From NCBI GenBank assembly GCA_017628845.1, contig JAGBYI010000004.1, positions 1 through 52,284 of the forward strand: a stretch of DNA of 52,284 bases. The letters are read 5' to 3'. Source of the stretch: Bacteroidaceae bacterium. Its GTDB lineage: Bacteria; Bacteroidota; Bacteroidia; Bacteroidales; Bacteroidaceae. The notes under the pieces are model-generated. The model worked only from the letters and a program-made list of their open reading frames with translations, made no database searches and had not been told where the DNA came from. Shown here in pieces: positions 15,877 through 23,645 of the stretch. The translations under genes and the position numbers were made by a program. How positions within the stretch are numbered: position 1 is the first letter of the stretch; every line of letters begins with the position of its first letter.

Positions 15877-17325
15877 TTACTCATTACTTATTTCTCGGCG
15901 AATTGAGAACAGGCTATATGCCGCTGTTGCAATAACCAGGGGAATGCCTAAGGCAAAACGCAAAGTTATGTTTGGCTGTAAGCACAATGCTATGGTTATG
16001 CCGACAAGTGTTGTGCAGAGCATGATGTTCAGTATGTTGGGTAATGATACTGAAACATTGTAGCAGTATTTATTTACGAAATAGAGTATAGTGGAATTTG
16101 TTAAACCTACGACAGATAAGGCTATGCCTGTTCCAGGCAGTCCATAACTGTGGTAGAAGATGTATATGAAGAATATGACAAGCAGATTGTATATGCTTTC
16201 GAGGATAAGGAACATCCATGATTGCCCGTGTGCCAAAGATACATATTCGAGTGGATGTGCCACCGAACGATGTACAAGAAAAAGACCTGCCCAAATACAC
16301 ATGTTCGTTATCGGCATGAAATCAGGAGTCAAAAGTATTATTACAATTAGAGGCATAGCAAGGAGAAATACCATAGTAAGGGGTGTGGTAATGTGGAGAC
16401 CTGCCATGATTTGCTTGTTAATGGCTTTGTTCTTCTGCTTTGTGTCGTGGCAAATGCTGGTTAATCGAGGGAAATAGTCGGTGGCATTTGAACTGAGCAC
16501 TATGCCGGTAAAGTACATGATGAATACAAAGCCTGTCTTGTATAACCCTATCTCTTCTGTGGTGGAAATAAACTTATATGTAATAGTTGTAGTAATTGCG
16601 GTTAGGAGTGATGTAATGAAGTACGGTATTCCGAATTTTAGTAGTGGAAGACCTCTTTTCCAAGTATCGGTGGAGAAGGGGCTAATGCGATATGGGTATA
16701 TGCTGTAGCAAAAGAGTATGTGCAGAATGGCTTCTATGGCAATGCAAAGATTGATTACAAGCACAATGCCTTTTAATTTCAGTATGGAGTATATGGCAAT
16801 TGTGCAGATAGCAGTGCAGACTGTTACAAGAAGTTCTACCGTGGCAACGCGCTTTAGTTTGTGTGTCCCCTTGAGAATGGCGCATTCTCCAATGGCAATG
16901 GGTGCGAAGAAGGCTGCTGGAAGTAATAGTATAAGGTCAAAAGATTGATCAGGTGTTAGATCGAAAAGTGTGGTGCCTAATGAAAAAGCAAAAAGCAGAC
17001 ATACAGGGATGCTGAGAAGGGCTGTGCCAAAAGACCAGGTCCTGATTACTTTTGCCACATGGAGGATTTGCTCCTTCTCTTTATTGGTGTCTATTTCGCT
17101 TAGACGCTGAATGCCGGCTGTCTCCAGTCCGATATTGGTGCATGAACGTATATTGTCCAGTATATTTATATATATGGCTATTATACCGGCACCTATTGGA
17201 CCAAGTAGGAAGGCGGTTGTTTTTCCTTTAACAAGATTGGCAAGTATCTTTAGCATCTCTACGCTGCCAAAGACGCCTATATATTTCAGTATGTGCTGGG
17301 TTGATGTATATTCCTTATTTTTCAT
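15877..17325 (-). CDS. Wzx-type oligosaccharide-lipid flippase
   Basis: A 482-residue membrane protein with about 12-14 hydrophobic segments. It belongs to the O-antigen translocase branch of the MOP superfamily. The start (YTSTQHILKYIGVFGSVEMLKILANLVKGKTTAFLLGP, read in parts) matches the conserved opening of Wzx proteins in this phylum. Its role would be moving undecaprenyl-linked repeat units across the inner membrane. It is one of two flippases in the window; the other is at 42494. It lies between a T9SS plug protein (36-base gap) and a glycosyltransferase (43-base gap) on the same strand. Confidence 0.88.
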   Translation of the reverse strand: MKNKEYTSTQHILKYIGVFGSVEMLKILANLVKGKTTAFLLGPIGAGIIAIYINILDNIRSCTNIGLETAGIQRLSEIDTNKEKEQILHVAKVIRTWSFGTALLSIPVCLLFAFSLGTTLFDLTPDQSFDLILLLPAAFFAPIAIGECAILKGTHKLKRVATVELLVTVCTAICTIAIYSILKLKGIVLVINLCIAIEAILHILFCYSIYPYRISPFSTDTWKRGLPLLKFGIPYFITSLLTAITTTITYKFISTTEEIGLYKTGFVFIMYFTGIVLSSNATDYFPRLTSICHDTKQKNKAINKQIMAGLHITTPLTMVFLLAMPLIVIILLTPDFMPITNMCIWAGLFLVHRSVAHPLEYVSLAHGQSWMFLILESIYNLLVIFFIYIFYHSYGLPGTGIALSVVGLTNSTILYFVNKYCYNVSVSLPNILNIMLCTTLVGITIALCLQPNITLRFALGIPLVIATAAYSLFSIRREISNE

Positions 17326-17360
17326 TGTTTGGATGAGTGCGGATGCCTATGAGCGCAAGC

Positions 17361-18587
17361 TCAAAACCTTGTGTTAACACGGGTATATCCCACTATTCTG
17401 TCGTATCGTCCTCCCAGTTCCTTATAGTATATGAATGTCTGGTATTCGTTTTCCGTCTGCCAGAAGTCGCCCATCGTCTCGATGGTGGCTCCATCGGATG
17501 TGATGTACTGATAGTCGTAGTATCCCTGTTTCAGCAGGATGGAGGCTTCGTAGCATCCGTATTCTTCGTTATACTGCATAAGGCATTCTTCGGCAAACTC
17601 GCCGTTGCTCCATTCGCCGTTGACATACATTTGTTGTTGCAGACGAGGCGATTGCAGGGCAAAGTGCACAATCACGTATTCCGATTGGGTGTCGTTGTCC
17701 TCCTGATCGTCTGTTCTGGGATAGAAGGCTCCGTTACGGTCTTCGGAGGTGAGGTAATTACGTGGTACTTCATCCATCCACAGTGTGGCATGATAGAAAG
17801 GTTCAAACCATCTCATGTAATCTACGTTCATGCCCGATTGGTTTACGTCAAGAATCTCAAACTTGTGGTACTCGTTTCCGGCAGGGAAGATAAGTTCCTC
17901 GCAATGCCTCCATTCCAGACCGTTTGCCTTGTTTATGTCCGGCCGCACCCCAGCAACAGTTCGGGAGGACCTCCGGTTCTGCATCACCACAGCATGTATC
18001 TGTTTGTACGGGTCGGTTACTCTGGTGTTCCCGTAGTTCAGTGCCAATGCCACCTGCTGGTGTCTGTCGTTTACATCTATGTCAGTGTTGTGTGCCACCT
18101 GCATGGTCACTCCCATTTCTGTCTCCACCACATGGAAACGCACCTCTATTGAGGGTGGGGCGTCCGTTTTCCCGTCTTCATATATCAAAAGTTTATAGTT
18201 CCCGCTCAGCAGTACAGAAGCGTTGCGGTTGGGGAACGTAAGAGAATAGTGAGTATATATCTGTGTGGTATTGAAACTTGTCTCGTAGTTTTCTACCGGC
18301 AAATCGTTAGTGCCATGCAGATAGTCGCTTTCGAAGAGGCCTTCGGTTGGTTCCCAATCGCGTGTGCAATGCTGTATGCGGTAGGTATACCGATGATAGT
18401 CGTGTGACATCTCGTCCCATGAAATCTTCAGATACGAGGAATATCCCAACTTCAGTACCGGTGGCAGTAGGGGATTGCCGTTCGGGGTGACCTGTAATGT
18501 ACGCACATTCTTGTCATAAACAATGTGCTGACCATGCAACAGTATGGTCAGAATCGTTGCCGTTATGGTCAGGATTATGCGCTTCAT
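17361..18587 (-). CDS. T9SS plug protein (DUF5103 family)
   Basis: A 408-residue exported protein. The N-terminus MKRIILTITATILTILLHGQ is a signal peptide with a Gly-Gln cleavage site typical of the phylum. The body has KISWDEMSHDYHRYTYRIQHC near residues 53-73 and YDYQYITSDG near 366-375, as in the DUF5103 family. A family member in Flavobacterium closes the outer-membrane end of the SprA translocon of the type IX secretion system. That function is from family knowledge. It sits between a TRIC-type channel gene (11-base gap) and wzx, so the T9SS protein and the flippase are probably on one transcript. Confidence 0.85.
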   Translation of the reverse strand: MKRIILTITATILTILLHGQHIVYDKNVRTLQVTPNGNPLLPPVLKLGYSSYLKISWDEMSHDYHRYTYRIQHCTRDWEPTEGLFESDYLHGTNDLPVENYETSFNTTQIYTHYSLTFPNRNASVLLSGNYKLLIYEDGKTDAPPSIEVRFHVVETEMGVTMQVAHNTDIDVNDRHQQVALALNYGNTRVTDPYKQIHAVVMQNRRSSRTVAGVRPDINKANGLEWRHCEELIFPAGNEYHKFEILDVNQSGMNVDYMRWFEPFYHATLWMDEVPRNYLTSEDRNGAFYPRTDDQEDNDTQSEYVIVHFALQSPRLQQQMYVNGEWSNGEFAEECLMQYNEEYGCYEASILLKQGYYDYQYITSDGATIETMGDFWQTENEYQTFIYYKELGGRYDRIVGYTRVNTRF

Positions 18588-18598
18588 CCGTGTTACAG

Positions 18599-19267
18599 TT
18601 ACTCCCCTTTTACAATAGGCAGATGCCAGTGGAACTTAACAGAAAAGCATCTTACAGCTATCACTACAATGCTGGAGAACAATGCGCTTATATTGGGGTT
18701 GAAATCCATGGTGTGCAGTATGGAATATACGATGCCACCAGCCACACAGGCAAGGGCATATATATCCTTGCGGAAGATCAGAGGCACCTCGTTGATGAGG
18801 ACATCGCGGATGACACCACCTGCGGCACCAGTTACAGAGCCCATGGTGATGGCGGTCCACAACGGGAACCCCATTTGCAGGGTTTTTTCTATGCCGACTA
18901 CATTGAAGAGCGCCAGTCCAATGGTGTCAAAGATAAACCATGTGTTCTTCTGCTTAACCAGATATTTTGCGAAAATATGTACGAATAGAACAGCCAAGGC
19001 ACACCAGATGAAATAAATCTCGTTTGTCATCCAGAAAGGATTGACACCCAACATGACATCGCGGAATGTTCCGCCTCCGATGGCTGTGGCCATACCCACA
19101 ATCCATGCTCCGAAGACGTCAAACTGCTTGGCACTGGCCAGACGTATGCCTGACAGAGCAAAGGCGAATGTTCCTATGAATTCAATCAGCAGGAATGATG
19201 TCGGTATGCGCAACGTTTGTGCCAGCAGGTTGATCCATTCTGCCGCATCTTGCATTATTTGTTCCAT
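18599..19267 (-). CDS. Trimeric intracellular cation channel family membrane protein
   Basis: A 222-residue inner-membrane protein with about seven hydrophobic segments in two similar halves. Each half has the Gly-rich motif of the UPF0126/TRIC family: AIGGGTFRDVMLG near residues 61-73 and GAAGGVIRDVLIN near 147-159. Bacterial relatives form cation channels. The physiological role is not known. An alternative start is the ATG four codons later. The spacing to the T9SS plug gene is 11 bases and to the PqqD-like gene 37 bases, which suggests one transcript. Confidence 0.88.
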   Translation of the reverse strand: MEQIMQDAAEWINLLAQTLRIPTSFLLIEFIGTFAFALSGIRLASAKQFDVFGAWIVGMATAIGGGTFRDVMLGVNPFWMTNEIYFIWCALAVLFVHIFAKYLVKQKNTWFIFDTIGLALFNVVGIEKTLQMGFPLWTAITMGSVTGAAGGVIRDVLINEVPLIFRKDIYALACVAGGIVYSILHTMDFNPNISALFSSIVVIAVRCFSVKFHWHLPIVKGE

Positions 19268-19304
19268 TTCTAAGATTTATTTTTTATTGTTATATCGGGG
19301 TGTG

Positions 19305-19571
19305 TTATTCAATAAGTCCTATTTCCTTCCACTCGTGTACTGCTCGTGTCACATCTTCCCTCACTTTGTCTTCCTCCGCGTCATAGACATCCAGAAGTGC
19401 TGTTACCAGTTCTTCTGTGCAGAAATCCTTTCCTACGACCGCATTCCACATAACGGTGGCCGATTCATTAAGACTTATTACCTTTGAAAAGTCTATATTC
19501 TTGTCCCCATGGGCCATTACTATGTGTTCTCCGCATACTTCGCGTAGTTCAAATCCTTCTTTTATTCTCAT
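19305..19571 (-). CDS. PqqD-like peptide-binding protein
   Basis: An 88-residue protein with the PqqD/RRE winged-helix pattern: a short basic N-terminal strand region (KEGFELREVCGE), a beta turn, then VISLNESATVMWNAV near residues 31-45, the family core. The last segment is acidic and helical (DVTRAVHEWKEIGLIE). Known relatives bind leader peptides of ribosomally made, modified peptides and present them to tailoring enzymes. It follows an S24/S26-like peptidase by 11 bases, and an HprK-like kinase lies just before that. No radical SAM gene and no obvious precursor gene lies nearby. Confidence 0.82.
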   Translation of the reverse strand: MRIKEGFELREVCGEHIVMAHGDKNIDFSKVISLNESATVMWNAVVGKDFCTEELVTALLDVYDAEEDKVREDVTRAVHEWKEIGLIE

Positions 19572-19582
19572 TTGTCTGTGTG

Positions 19583-20068
19583 TTATATTATTGCTTTGTA
19601 TATTATCAGCAGGAATCTTCTTATGGGGCGCAACCTAATCCATAGTCTGATGTCTTTCATTAGTTCCCTGGAATCTGCCTTGATGGTCCTGTTTGGACGG
19701 ATATAGTGTGTCACCGTTCCGCAGATGTCCTTGCGCAAGCATAGTTCTGTGCCCCGTATGTTTCCGTCACCCATTAGGGTTATTTCGTCGCAGGCATGGT
19801 CTTCTTTATTCTGCTTTATGCCTATTATCCTGTGCAGAACAAATTTTCCAGGTGCTATCTCTGCCAACACAGCATCGTGCAGTTTCGCATCTGCCGGAGA
19901 ATCCAAAACCACCTTATCTCTCTGGTGTTCCAGGAACGGGCGCATGCTCCATCCCCTAACCAGAATAGTGGCAGTGTGTCCTTCCTTTATAGCATCTCTG
20001 ACAGCTCCGAGCAGTATATGGTTTGGCACTTCCATGCTTGGCTCAGTGTTTGTGGTGCCATTTTTCAT
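19583..20068 (-). CDS. S24/S26-type serine peptidase-like protein
   Basis: A protein of 161 residues if started at 20068. An in-frame ATG at 20143 would give 186 residues and overlap the upstream gene. VRGWSMRPFLEH contains the Ser-Met signature of the signal peptidase/LexA fold. FVLHRIIG sits where the general base lies, with His in place of Lys, as in archaeal and Sec11-type signal peptidases. TLMGDGN follows, as in the S26 family. No N-terminal membrane anchor is seen, though a basic, hydrophobic C-terminal segment (RRFLLIIYKAII) may touch the membrane. Function inferred: cleavage of a small substrate together with the neighbouring PqqD-like and kinase-like proteins. Confidence 0.75.
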   Translation of the reverse strand: MKNGTTNTEPSMEVPNHILLGAVRDAIKEGHTATILVRGWSMRPFLEHQRDKVVLDSPADAKLHDAVLAEIAPGKFVLHRIIGIKQNKEDHACDEITLMGDGNIRGTELCLRKDICGTVTHYIRPNRTIKADSRELMKDIRLWIRLRPIRRFLLIIYKAII

Positions 20069-20114
20069 GGCATAAAACCGGTGACATGGATATAACAGGA
20101 CCTTCAGTATGTGC

Positions 20115-20993
20115 TTAATCGCTTTCTTTGCAGATTGTGTCATGGCACAGGATGGCGGCTTCTGTATTTGGCAGGCACCCAAGTTCCCAGATGCTGCAGG
20201 TTTGTATGAATTTAGTTATGCTGTCGCATACTCCTTTGTACACTCTTGCATCCCACTTCATGTTGCTGCATGCTGGCAACAACATCGTGAACGCCTCTAT
20301 TGTTCCCAGGCGTCGGATGGCGTTTTCTGGTTGCTGCTTTATGCGGACAATTCCTCCTATGGGTGCCTGTATGTTTCTGTAGCATGGGGTCTTGCCACTC
20401 CACGGGGAACCATATACGATTGCCTTGTTGTCCAGTATCCTTATGATGGGATTGTCGTCGTTCATCAAGTCGCATCCGGGTATGGCGGTGTGCCACATAT
20501 ACGTGTGAGTGCTTTTACCGGTTCCGCTTGGTGCGGTCATCAGGTAACCCTTGCCATTGCATCTTATCACGCTGGAGTGGATAAGAATCGTATCCATCGT
20601 GGCAGTAGCAAAAGCATATGCCATCATTAGGCAGTTGTTCAGACCGTAGTTGCGTTGCAAATGGGTGCCAGGATAGAGGGTTGCATGACAATTGCCGAAA
20701 TCGGGACTTGCCTGCATGCGACAACAAAGGTGCCCTTTTGTATCATAGATATTGAACAGGTAACCTCCATCGGATGTGCGGAACACTTCGTGGTTACTGC
20801 CGCCAACATCGAAACAGCCGATTTCTGTCAGTCCCTCATCCCATTGAATGTCGTCTGCTACTATAACAGTGAGAACCGCCTCTTCACCGCCATTATATTC
20901 AAATGGGGTAAAGTTGGGCAGCAGTTCTTCTATTGTGCCGGAACAGTTGAGGGCTATAGATACAATATGTCCGCCTATCCTATAATCTTTCAT
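20115..20993 (-). CDS. HPr kinase-like ATP-binding protein
   Basis: A 292-residue protein of the HprK/PEP-carboxykinase fold. LIHSSVIRCNGKGYLMTAP leads into the P-loop APSGTGKST at residues 154-162. LMNDDNPIIR at 177-185 is the acidic metal-binding segment, and YGSPWSGKTPCYRNIQAPIG near 194-213 is the conserved later motif. True HprK proteins phosphorylate HPr. Related proteins in lasso-peptide clusters phosphorylate the precursor peptide. The N-terminal 130 residues do not match the HprK N-domain. I start at 20993 (MKDYRIGGHIVS) since the longer frame overlaps the upstream gene by more. That upstream gene still overlaps by 14 bases. Confidence 0.82.
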   Translation of the reverse strand: MKDYRIGGHIVSIALNCSGTIEELLPNFTPFEYNGGEEAVLTVIVADDIQWDEGLTEIGCFDVGGSNHEVFRTSDGGYLFNIYDTKGHLCCRMQASPDFGNCHATLYPGTHLQRNYGLNNCLMMAYAFATATMDTILIHSSVIRCNGKGYLMTAPSGTGKSTHTYMWHTAIPGCDLMNDDNPIIRILDNKAIVYGSPWSGKTPCYRNIQAPIGGIVRIKQQPENAIRRLGTIEAFTMLLPACSNMKWDARVYKGVCDSITKFIQTCSIWELGCLPNTEAAILCHDTICKESD

Positions 20994-21408
20994 GTTCGGA
21001 CCACTCTTGGGGTATGAACTTGAATTTGCCAGTGTCAATGGTTTTAAGTACGGTAGAGTCGTCCTTTCTTATCTTGTCGCGGACCTTGACGTATTTGCTT
21101 TCCAATTTACTCTTGTTCTTGCTGAAAAATATGGTGCATGTGGTGTTGGGCTGCTTCATGTTGTATTCTATCCATATCTGCAGTTGCTGGGAATAGATGC
21201 TGCGGTCATACAGGAATCCCGTCTTTGTATCAATGTATGCAGGGTCTATGGTCTGCACATCTGTAATGTATGTCACCGAGTCGGTGAAGTTGATACTTAC
21301 ACCGAATACGTAGACTTTTGCCTGTTTAGGTTTTGCCACGGCATCCGTAGTGCATAGGGCGAGCAGTGCAATAAGAATGAGGCAGAATATTTTACTTCCG
21401 TTTTTCAT
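20980..21408 (-). CDS. Secreted protein of unknown function
   Basis: A 142-residue protein with a signal peptide (MKNGSKIFCLILIALLALCT, cleavage likely after AVA near residue 25). The mature part is Lys/Thr/Asp-rich, begins KPKQAKVYVFGVSINFTDSV and has no motif I recognise. It leads the minus-strand run and overlaps the HprK-like gene by 14 bases. A -7 promoter box lies 27 bases upstream. It may be a conserved Bacteroidales protein of the outer envelope. It is probably not a peptide precursor, since it is long and has a Sec signal. Confidence 0.75.
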   Translation of the reverse strand: MKNGSKIFCLILIALLALCTTDAVAKPKQAKVYVFGVSINFTDSVTYITDVQTIDPAYIDTKTGFLYDRSIYSQQLQIWIEYNMKQPNTTCTIFFSKNKSKLESKYVKVRDKIRKDDSTVLKTIDTGKFKFIPQEWSEHERL

Positions 21409-21434
21409 AATTGATAGTTGTGTTTATCCGTGCG

Positions 21435-21442
21435 CAAAGATA
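21435..21442 (-). promoter_or_regulatory. -7 box (TATCTTTG) of the 21408-14731 run
   Basis: Read on the minus strand this is TATCTTTG preceded by ATTTCG and followed by CGC. It fits TAnnTTTG and the TTCGTA spacer end seen at other promoters of the window. No good TTTG was found about 20 bases further upstream. Confidence 0.6.
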
Positions 21443-21516
21443 CGAAATAATGTGGAGAAAAGACATCGGGCGGAAAAAAAAAGCGAGGCAATGCCGTTAA
21501 TGTGCACATGAGGGAG

Positions 21517-21550
21517 AAAAAATGCCCTGCCTGGTATCCCGGCAGGGCAT
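21517..21550 (-). terminator. Intrinsic terminator of htrA
   Basis: On the minus strand, ATGCCCTGCC and GGCAGGGCAT form a perfect 10-base stem with a 9-base loop. A run of six T follows. It lies about 24 bases after the htrA stop codon. Confidence 0.9.
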
Positions 21551-21573
21551 GAAGTAAGTCCTGTGATATGCGA

Positions 21574-23043
21574 TTATTTCCCGTTCAGTTCTATTACAAA
21601 ACTCTGTTTGCGACCACTTGGTGCGATTGCTTTTATCCATAGAGTCCTGTCTGCACTCTGGTTGGCTTCCTTGATGGCCTTTTCCCAGTCTTCAGCGCTT
21701 TCCATTCTTGTATCGTTTACTGCAAGGATAATAGTTCCCTTTGAAGCTCCTGCTTTCTGCATTTTACCTCCGTTGCGTATGGCCTTGACCTGCAATCCGT
21801 AGGGTATGCCCAGACGTGCTTTCTCTTCTTGTGACAGGGCTTCCAGGGCAACTCCCATCTCGTCAACGTCCACTTCCTGCAGCATCTTGGTAGAACCCTG
21901 TGTGTTCTTCAGAGTTACGGTTTCGGTGTGTTTCTTCTTGTCTCTAAGCCATGTTATGCTCACCTTGTCTCCAGGACGATGCTGTGCTATGGCTTCCTGC
22001 ATTTCCGACATCTTGTGCACTTCCTTGCCGTTGAACTGTATTATGGCGTCACCTTTCTGCAATCCGGCTTCTGCCGCGGCAGAACCTTCCGTTACACTGT
22101 TTACCCATATGCCGGTAAGAGTACCAAGGTCGGGGGTGTTTCCTTTAGCCTTTTCACTGTCTATATAGTTGGTTACGTCGCCACCCGTCACACCCAGTAC
22201 GGCACGCTGCACAGTACCGTAGGCCTTGAGGTCGGCTACCACTTTGTTCATTATGGATGTCGGTATTGCAAATCCATAACCGCTGTAACTGCCTGTCTGG
22301 GAATAGAGCATGGCATTGATGCCAACAAGTTCGCCCTTGGCATTGACCAAGGCACCGCCCGAGTTACCCTGATTGATAGCAGCATCCGTTTGGATGAAAC
22401 TCTCTATGCCGTTTGCTCCCAGACTTCTGGCTTTGGCGGAAACTATACCGGCAGTGACGGTGCTTGTAAGGTTGAAAGGGTTGCCAACAGCCAGTACCCA
22501 CTCGCCTATTTTTAGGTTGTCACTATTGCCAATGGGCAGGGTTGGCAAGTCTTTGCCGTCTATCTTTATAAGTGCCAGGTCTGTGTTGGCATCCAGGCCT
22601 ACTATACGTCCGGAGAACTCGCGGTTGTCGTTCAGTTTTACGAGAATCTCGTCGGCACCTGCCACAACGTGATTGTTGGTTACGATGTATCCGTCGGCTG
22701 AGATTATCACGCCAGAACCAGAACCTCTGCGGTCCGGTTCCTTGTACTCGCGTTGCTGGGGTGTTCTGTTGCCCTGCCCGAAGAAATCCCCGAAGAAATC
22801 TTCAAAAGGATGTCGGTACGTCACCTTGTGCGTCTTGCCTGTTTGGGTCACCTTTATGTAAACTACGGCATTTACGCTATGTTCTGCAGCGTGTGTCAGG
22901 TCTATGTAACCGCCTTGGATGACTGGTACAGGTGTGCTTTTCTCTTCTATCTTCTGTTCCTGTGCAGTTGAGATTGTGGTCTCTGCATTGCCGGAGCAGG
23001 CAATCAGTGTTGAACCGATAATGATGAATAATGCTTTCTTCAT
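21574..23043 (-). CDS. HtrA/DegP-family periplasmic serine protease
   Basis: A 489-residue protease/chaperone for envelope quality control. The catalytic triad is visible: His in VTNNHVVAGAD, Asp in DANTDLALIKI and Ser in QGNSGGALVN. Two PDZ domains follow: the first includes GIWVNSVTEGSAAAEAGLQ, the second begins after EEKARLGIPYGLQVKAI. I start at 23043 (MKKALFIIIGSTLIAC); the longer frame to 23133 would run through the promoter. Oddity: the signal peptide ends LIAC-SG, which fits a lipobox, so this HtrA may be a lipoprotein rather than soluble. The loop FFGDFFGQGNRTPQQ is normal for the family in this phylum. It is a single-gene unit with its own promoter and terminator. Confidence 0.94.
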   Translation of the reverse strand: MKKALFIIIGSTLIACSGNAETTISTAQEQKIEEKSTPVPVIQGGYIDLTHAAEHSVNAVVYIKVTQTGKTHKVTYRHPFEDFFGDFFGQGNRTPQQREYKEPDRRGSGSGVIISADGYIVTNNHVVAGADEILVKLNDNREFSGRIVGLDANTDLALIKIDGKDLPTLPIGNSDNLKIGEWVLAVGNPFNLTSTVTAGIVSAKARSLGANGIESFIQTDAAINQGNSGGALVNAKGELVGINAMLYSQTGSYSGYGFAIPTSIMNKVVADLKAYGTVQRAVLGVTGGDVTNYIDSEKAKGNTPDLGTLTGIWVNSVTEGSAAAEAGLQKGDAIIQFNGKEVHKMSEMQEAIAQHRPGDKVSITWLRDKKKHTETVTLKNTQGSTKMLQEVDVDEMGVALEALSQEEKARLGIPYGLQVKAIRNGGKMQKAGASKGTIILAVNDTRMESAEDWEKAIKEANQSADRTLWIKAIAPSGRKQSFVIELNGK

Positions 23044-23101
23044 AATATATATTTTATGGTTTGAATAATTCACGTGCAGTTGTCCTTGCGTTTTCCTGTT
23101 G

Positions 23102-23109
23102 CAAAAGTA
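23102..23109 (-). promoter_or_regulatory. -7 box (TACTTTTG) of htrA
   Basis: On the minus strand TACTTTTG, followed by C and preceded by CTACG, lies about 59 bases before the htrA ATG. It fits TAnnTTTG, but no clear -33 TTTG is present. Confidence 0.6.
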
Positions 23110-23170
23110 CGTAGAAAAGAAGTCCGTTGTCATTTTCCTTGTCTTATTTTAACCTTTTAGTTGTTGTGCT

Positions 23171-23201
23171 TTTGTCATTTTAAGGAATATTCGTAAATTT
23201 G
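23171..23201 (+). promoter_or_regulatory. Bacteroidetes-type promoter of RNase P RNA
   Basis: TTTG at 23171-23174, a 19-base spacer and TAAATTTG at 23194-23201 match the consensus. The RNA begins about 9 bases later. The spacer ends ATTCG, as in the tmRNA promoter. Confidence 0.85.
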
Positions 23202-23209
23202 CACACAAA

Positions 23210-23611
23210 GAAACAGTGGTCCGGTCTGTCGCTGGTCTTTCTCCTGCGGGAGGAGGCGAGAGGAAAGTCCGGGCAACGCAGGACAATCCGCTACCTAACG
23301 GGTAGGAGTCAGTGATGGCTGGTCTGTGCAGAAGAAAAATACCGCCTGCAATGCAGGTAAGGGTGAGAAGGCGGGGTAAGAGCCCACCAGGCGTGTGGTG
23401 ACATACGTGCTGTGCACACCGGATGTTGAAAGTTCGCGTATACCGGCAATGCTCCAATCTTGAATGGTGGGGTGAGAGGGCTGTCCGTCCGAGCCGGAGG
23501 GTAGAACGATAGATGCCGGTGGTGACACCGGTACTGGATAAATGACAGACACTGGTGTACAGGTTATGCACCTGTTACTGGTACAGAACCCGGCTTACAG
23601 GACCTCTGTTT
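23210..23611 (+). ncRNA. rnpB: RNase P RNA, bacterial type A
   Basis: The catalytic RNA that trims 5' leaders of pre-tRNAs. GAGGAAAGTCCGGGC near 23270 is the conserved P4-side element (CRI). AGAGCCCACC near 23388, GAAAGTTCGCG near 23429 and ACAGAACCCGGCTTACAGG (23583-23601) are the other universal blocks. The ends pair to form P1: AAACAG-T-GGTCC at 23211-23222 against GGACCTCTGTTT at 23600-23611. The ends are set by this helix. A T-rich tail at 23609-23620 should terminate transcription. The 602-base gap between htrA and the next gene is occupied by this RNA and the two divergent promoters. Confidence 0.96.
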
Positions 23612-23645
23612 TTCTTTTTTGTAATAACATCGCGAGAAGGCATAT

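Noticed and set aside
20069-20143. Longer start of the S24/S26-like protein at 20143
   Set aside because: It would overlap the kinase-like gene by 29 bases and adds a basic segment without clear function; kept as an alternative only.
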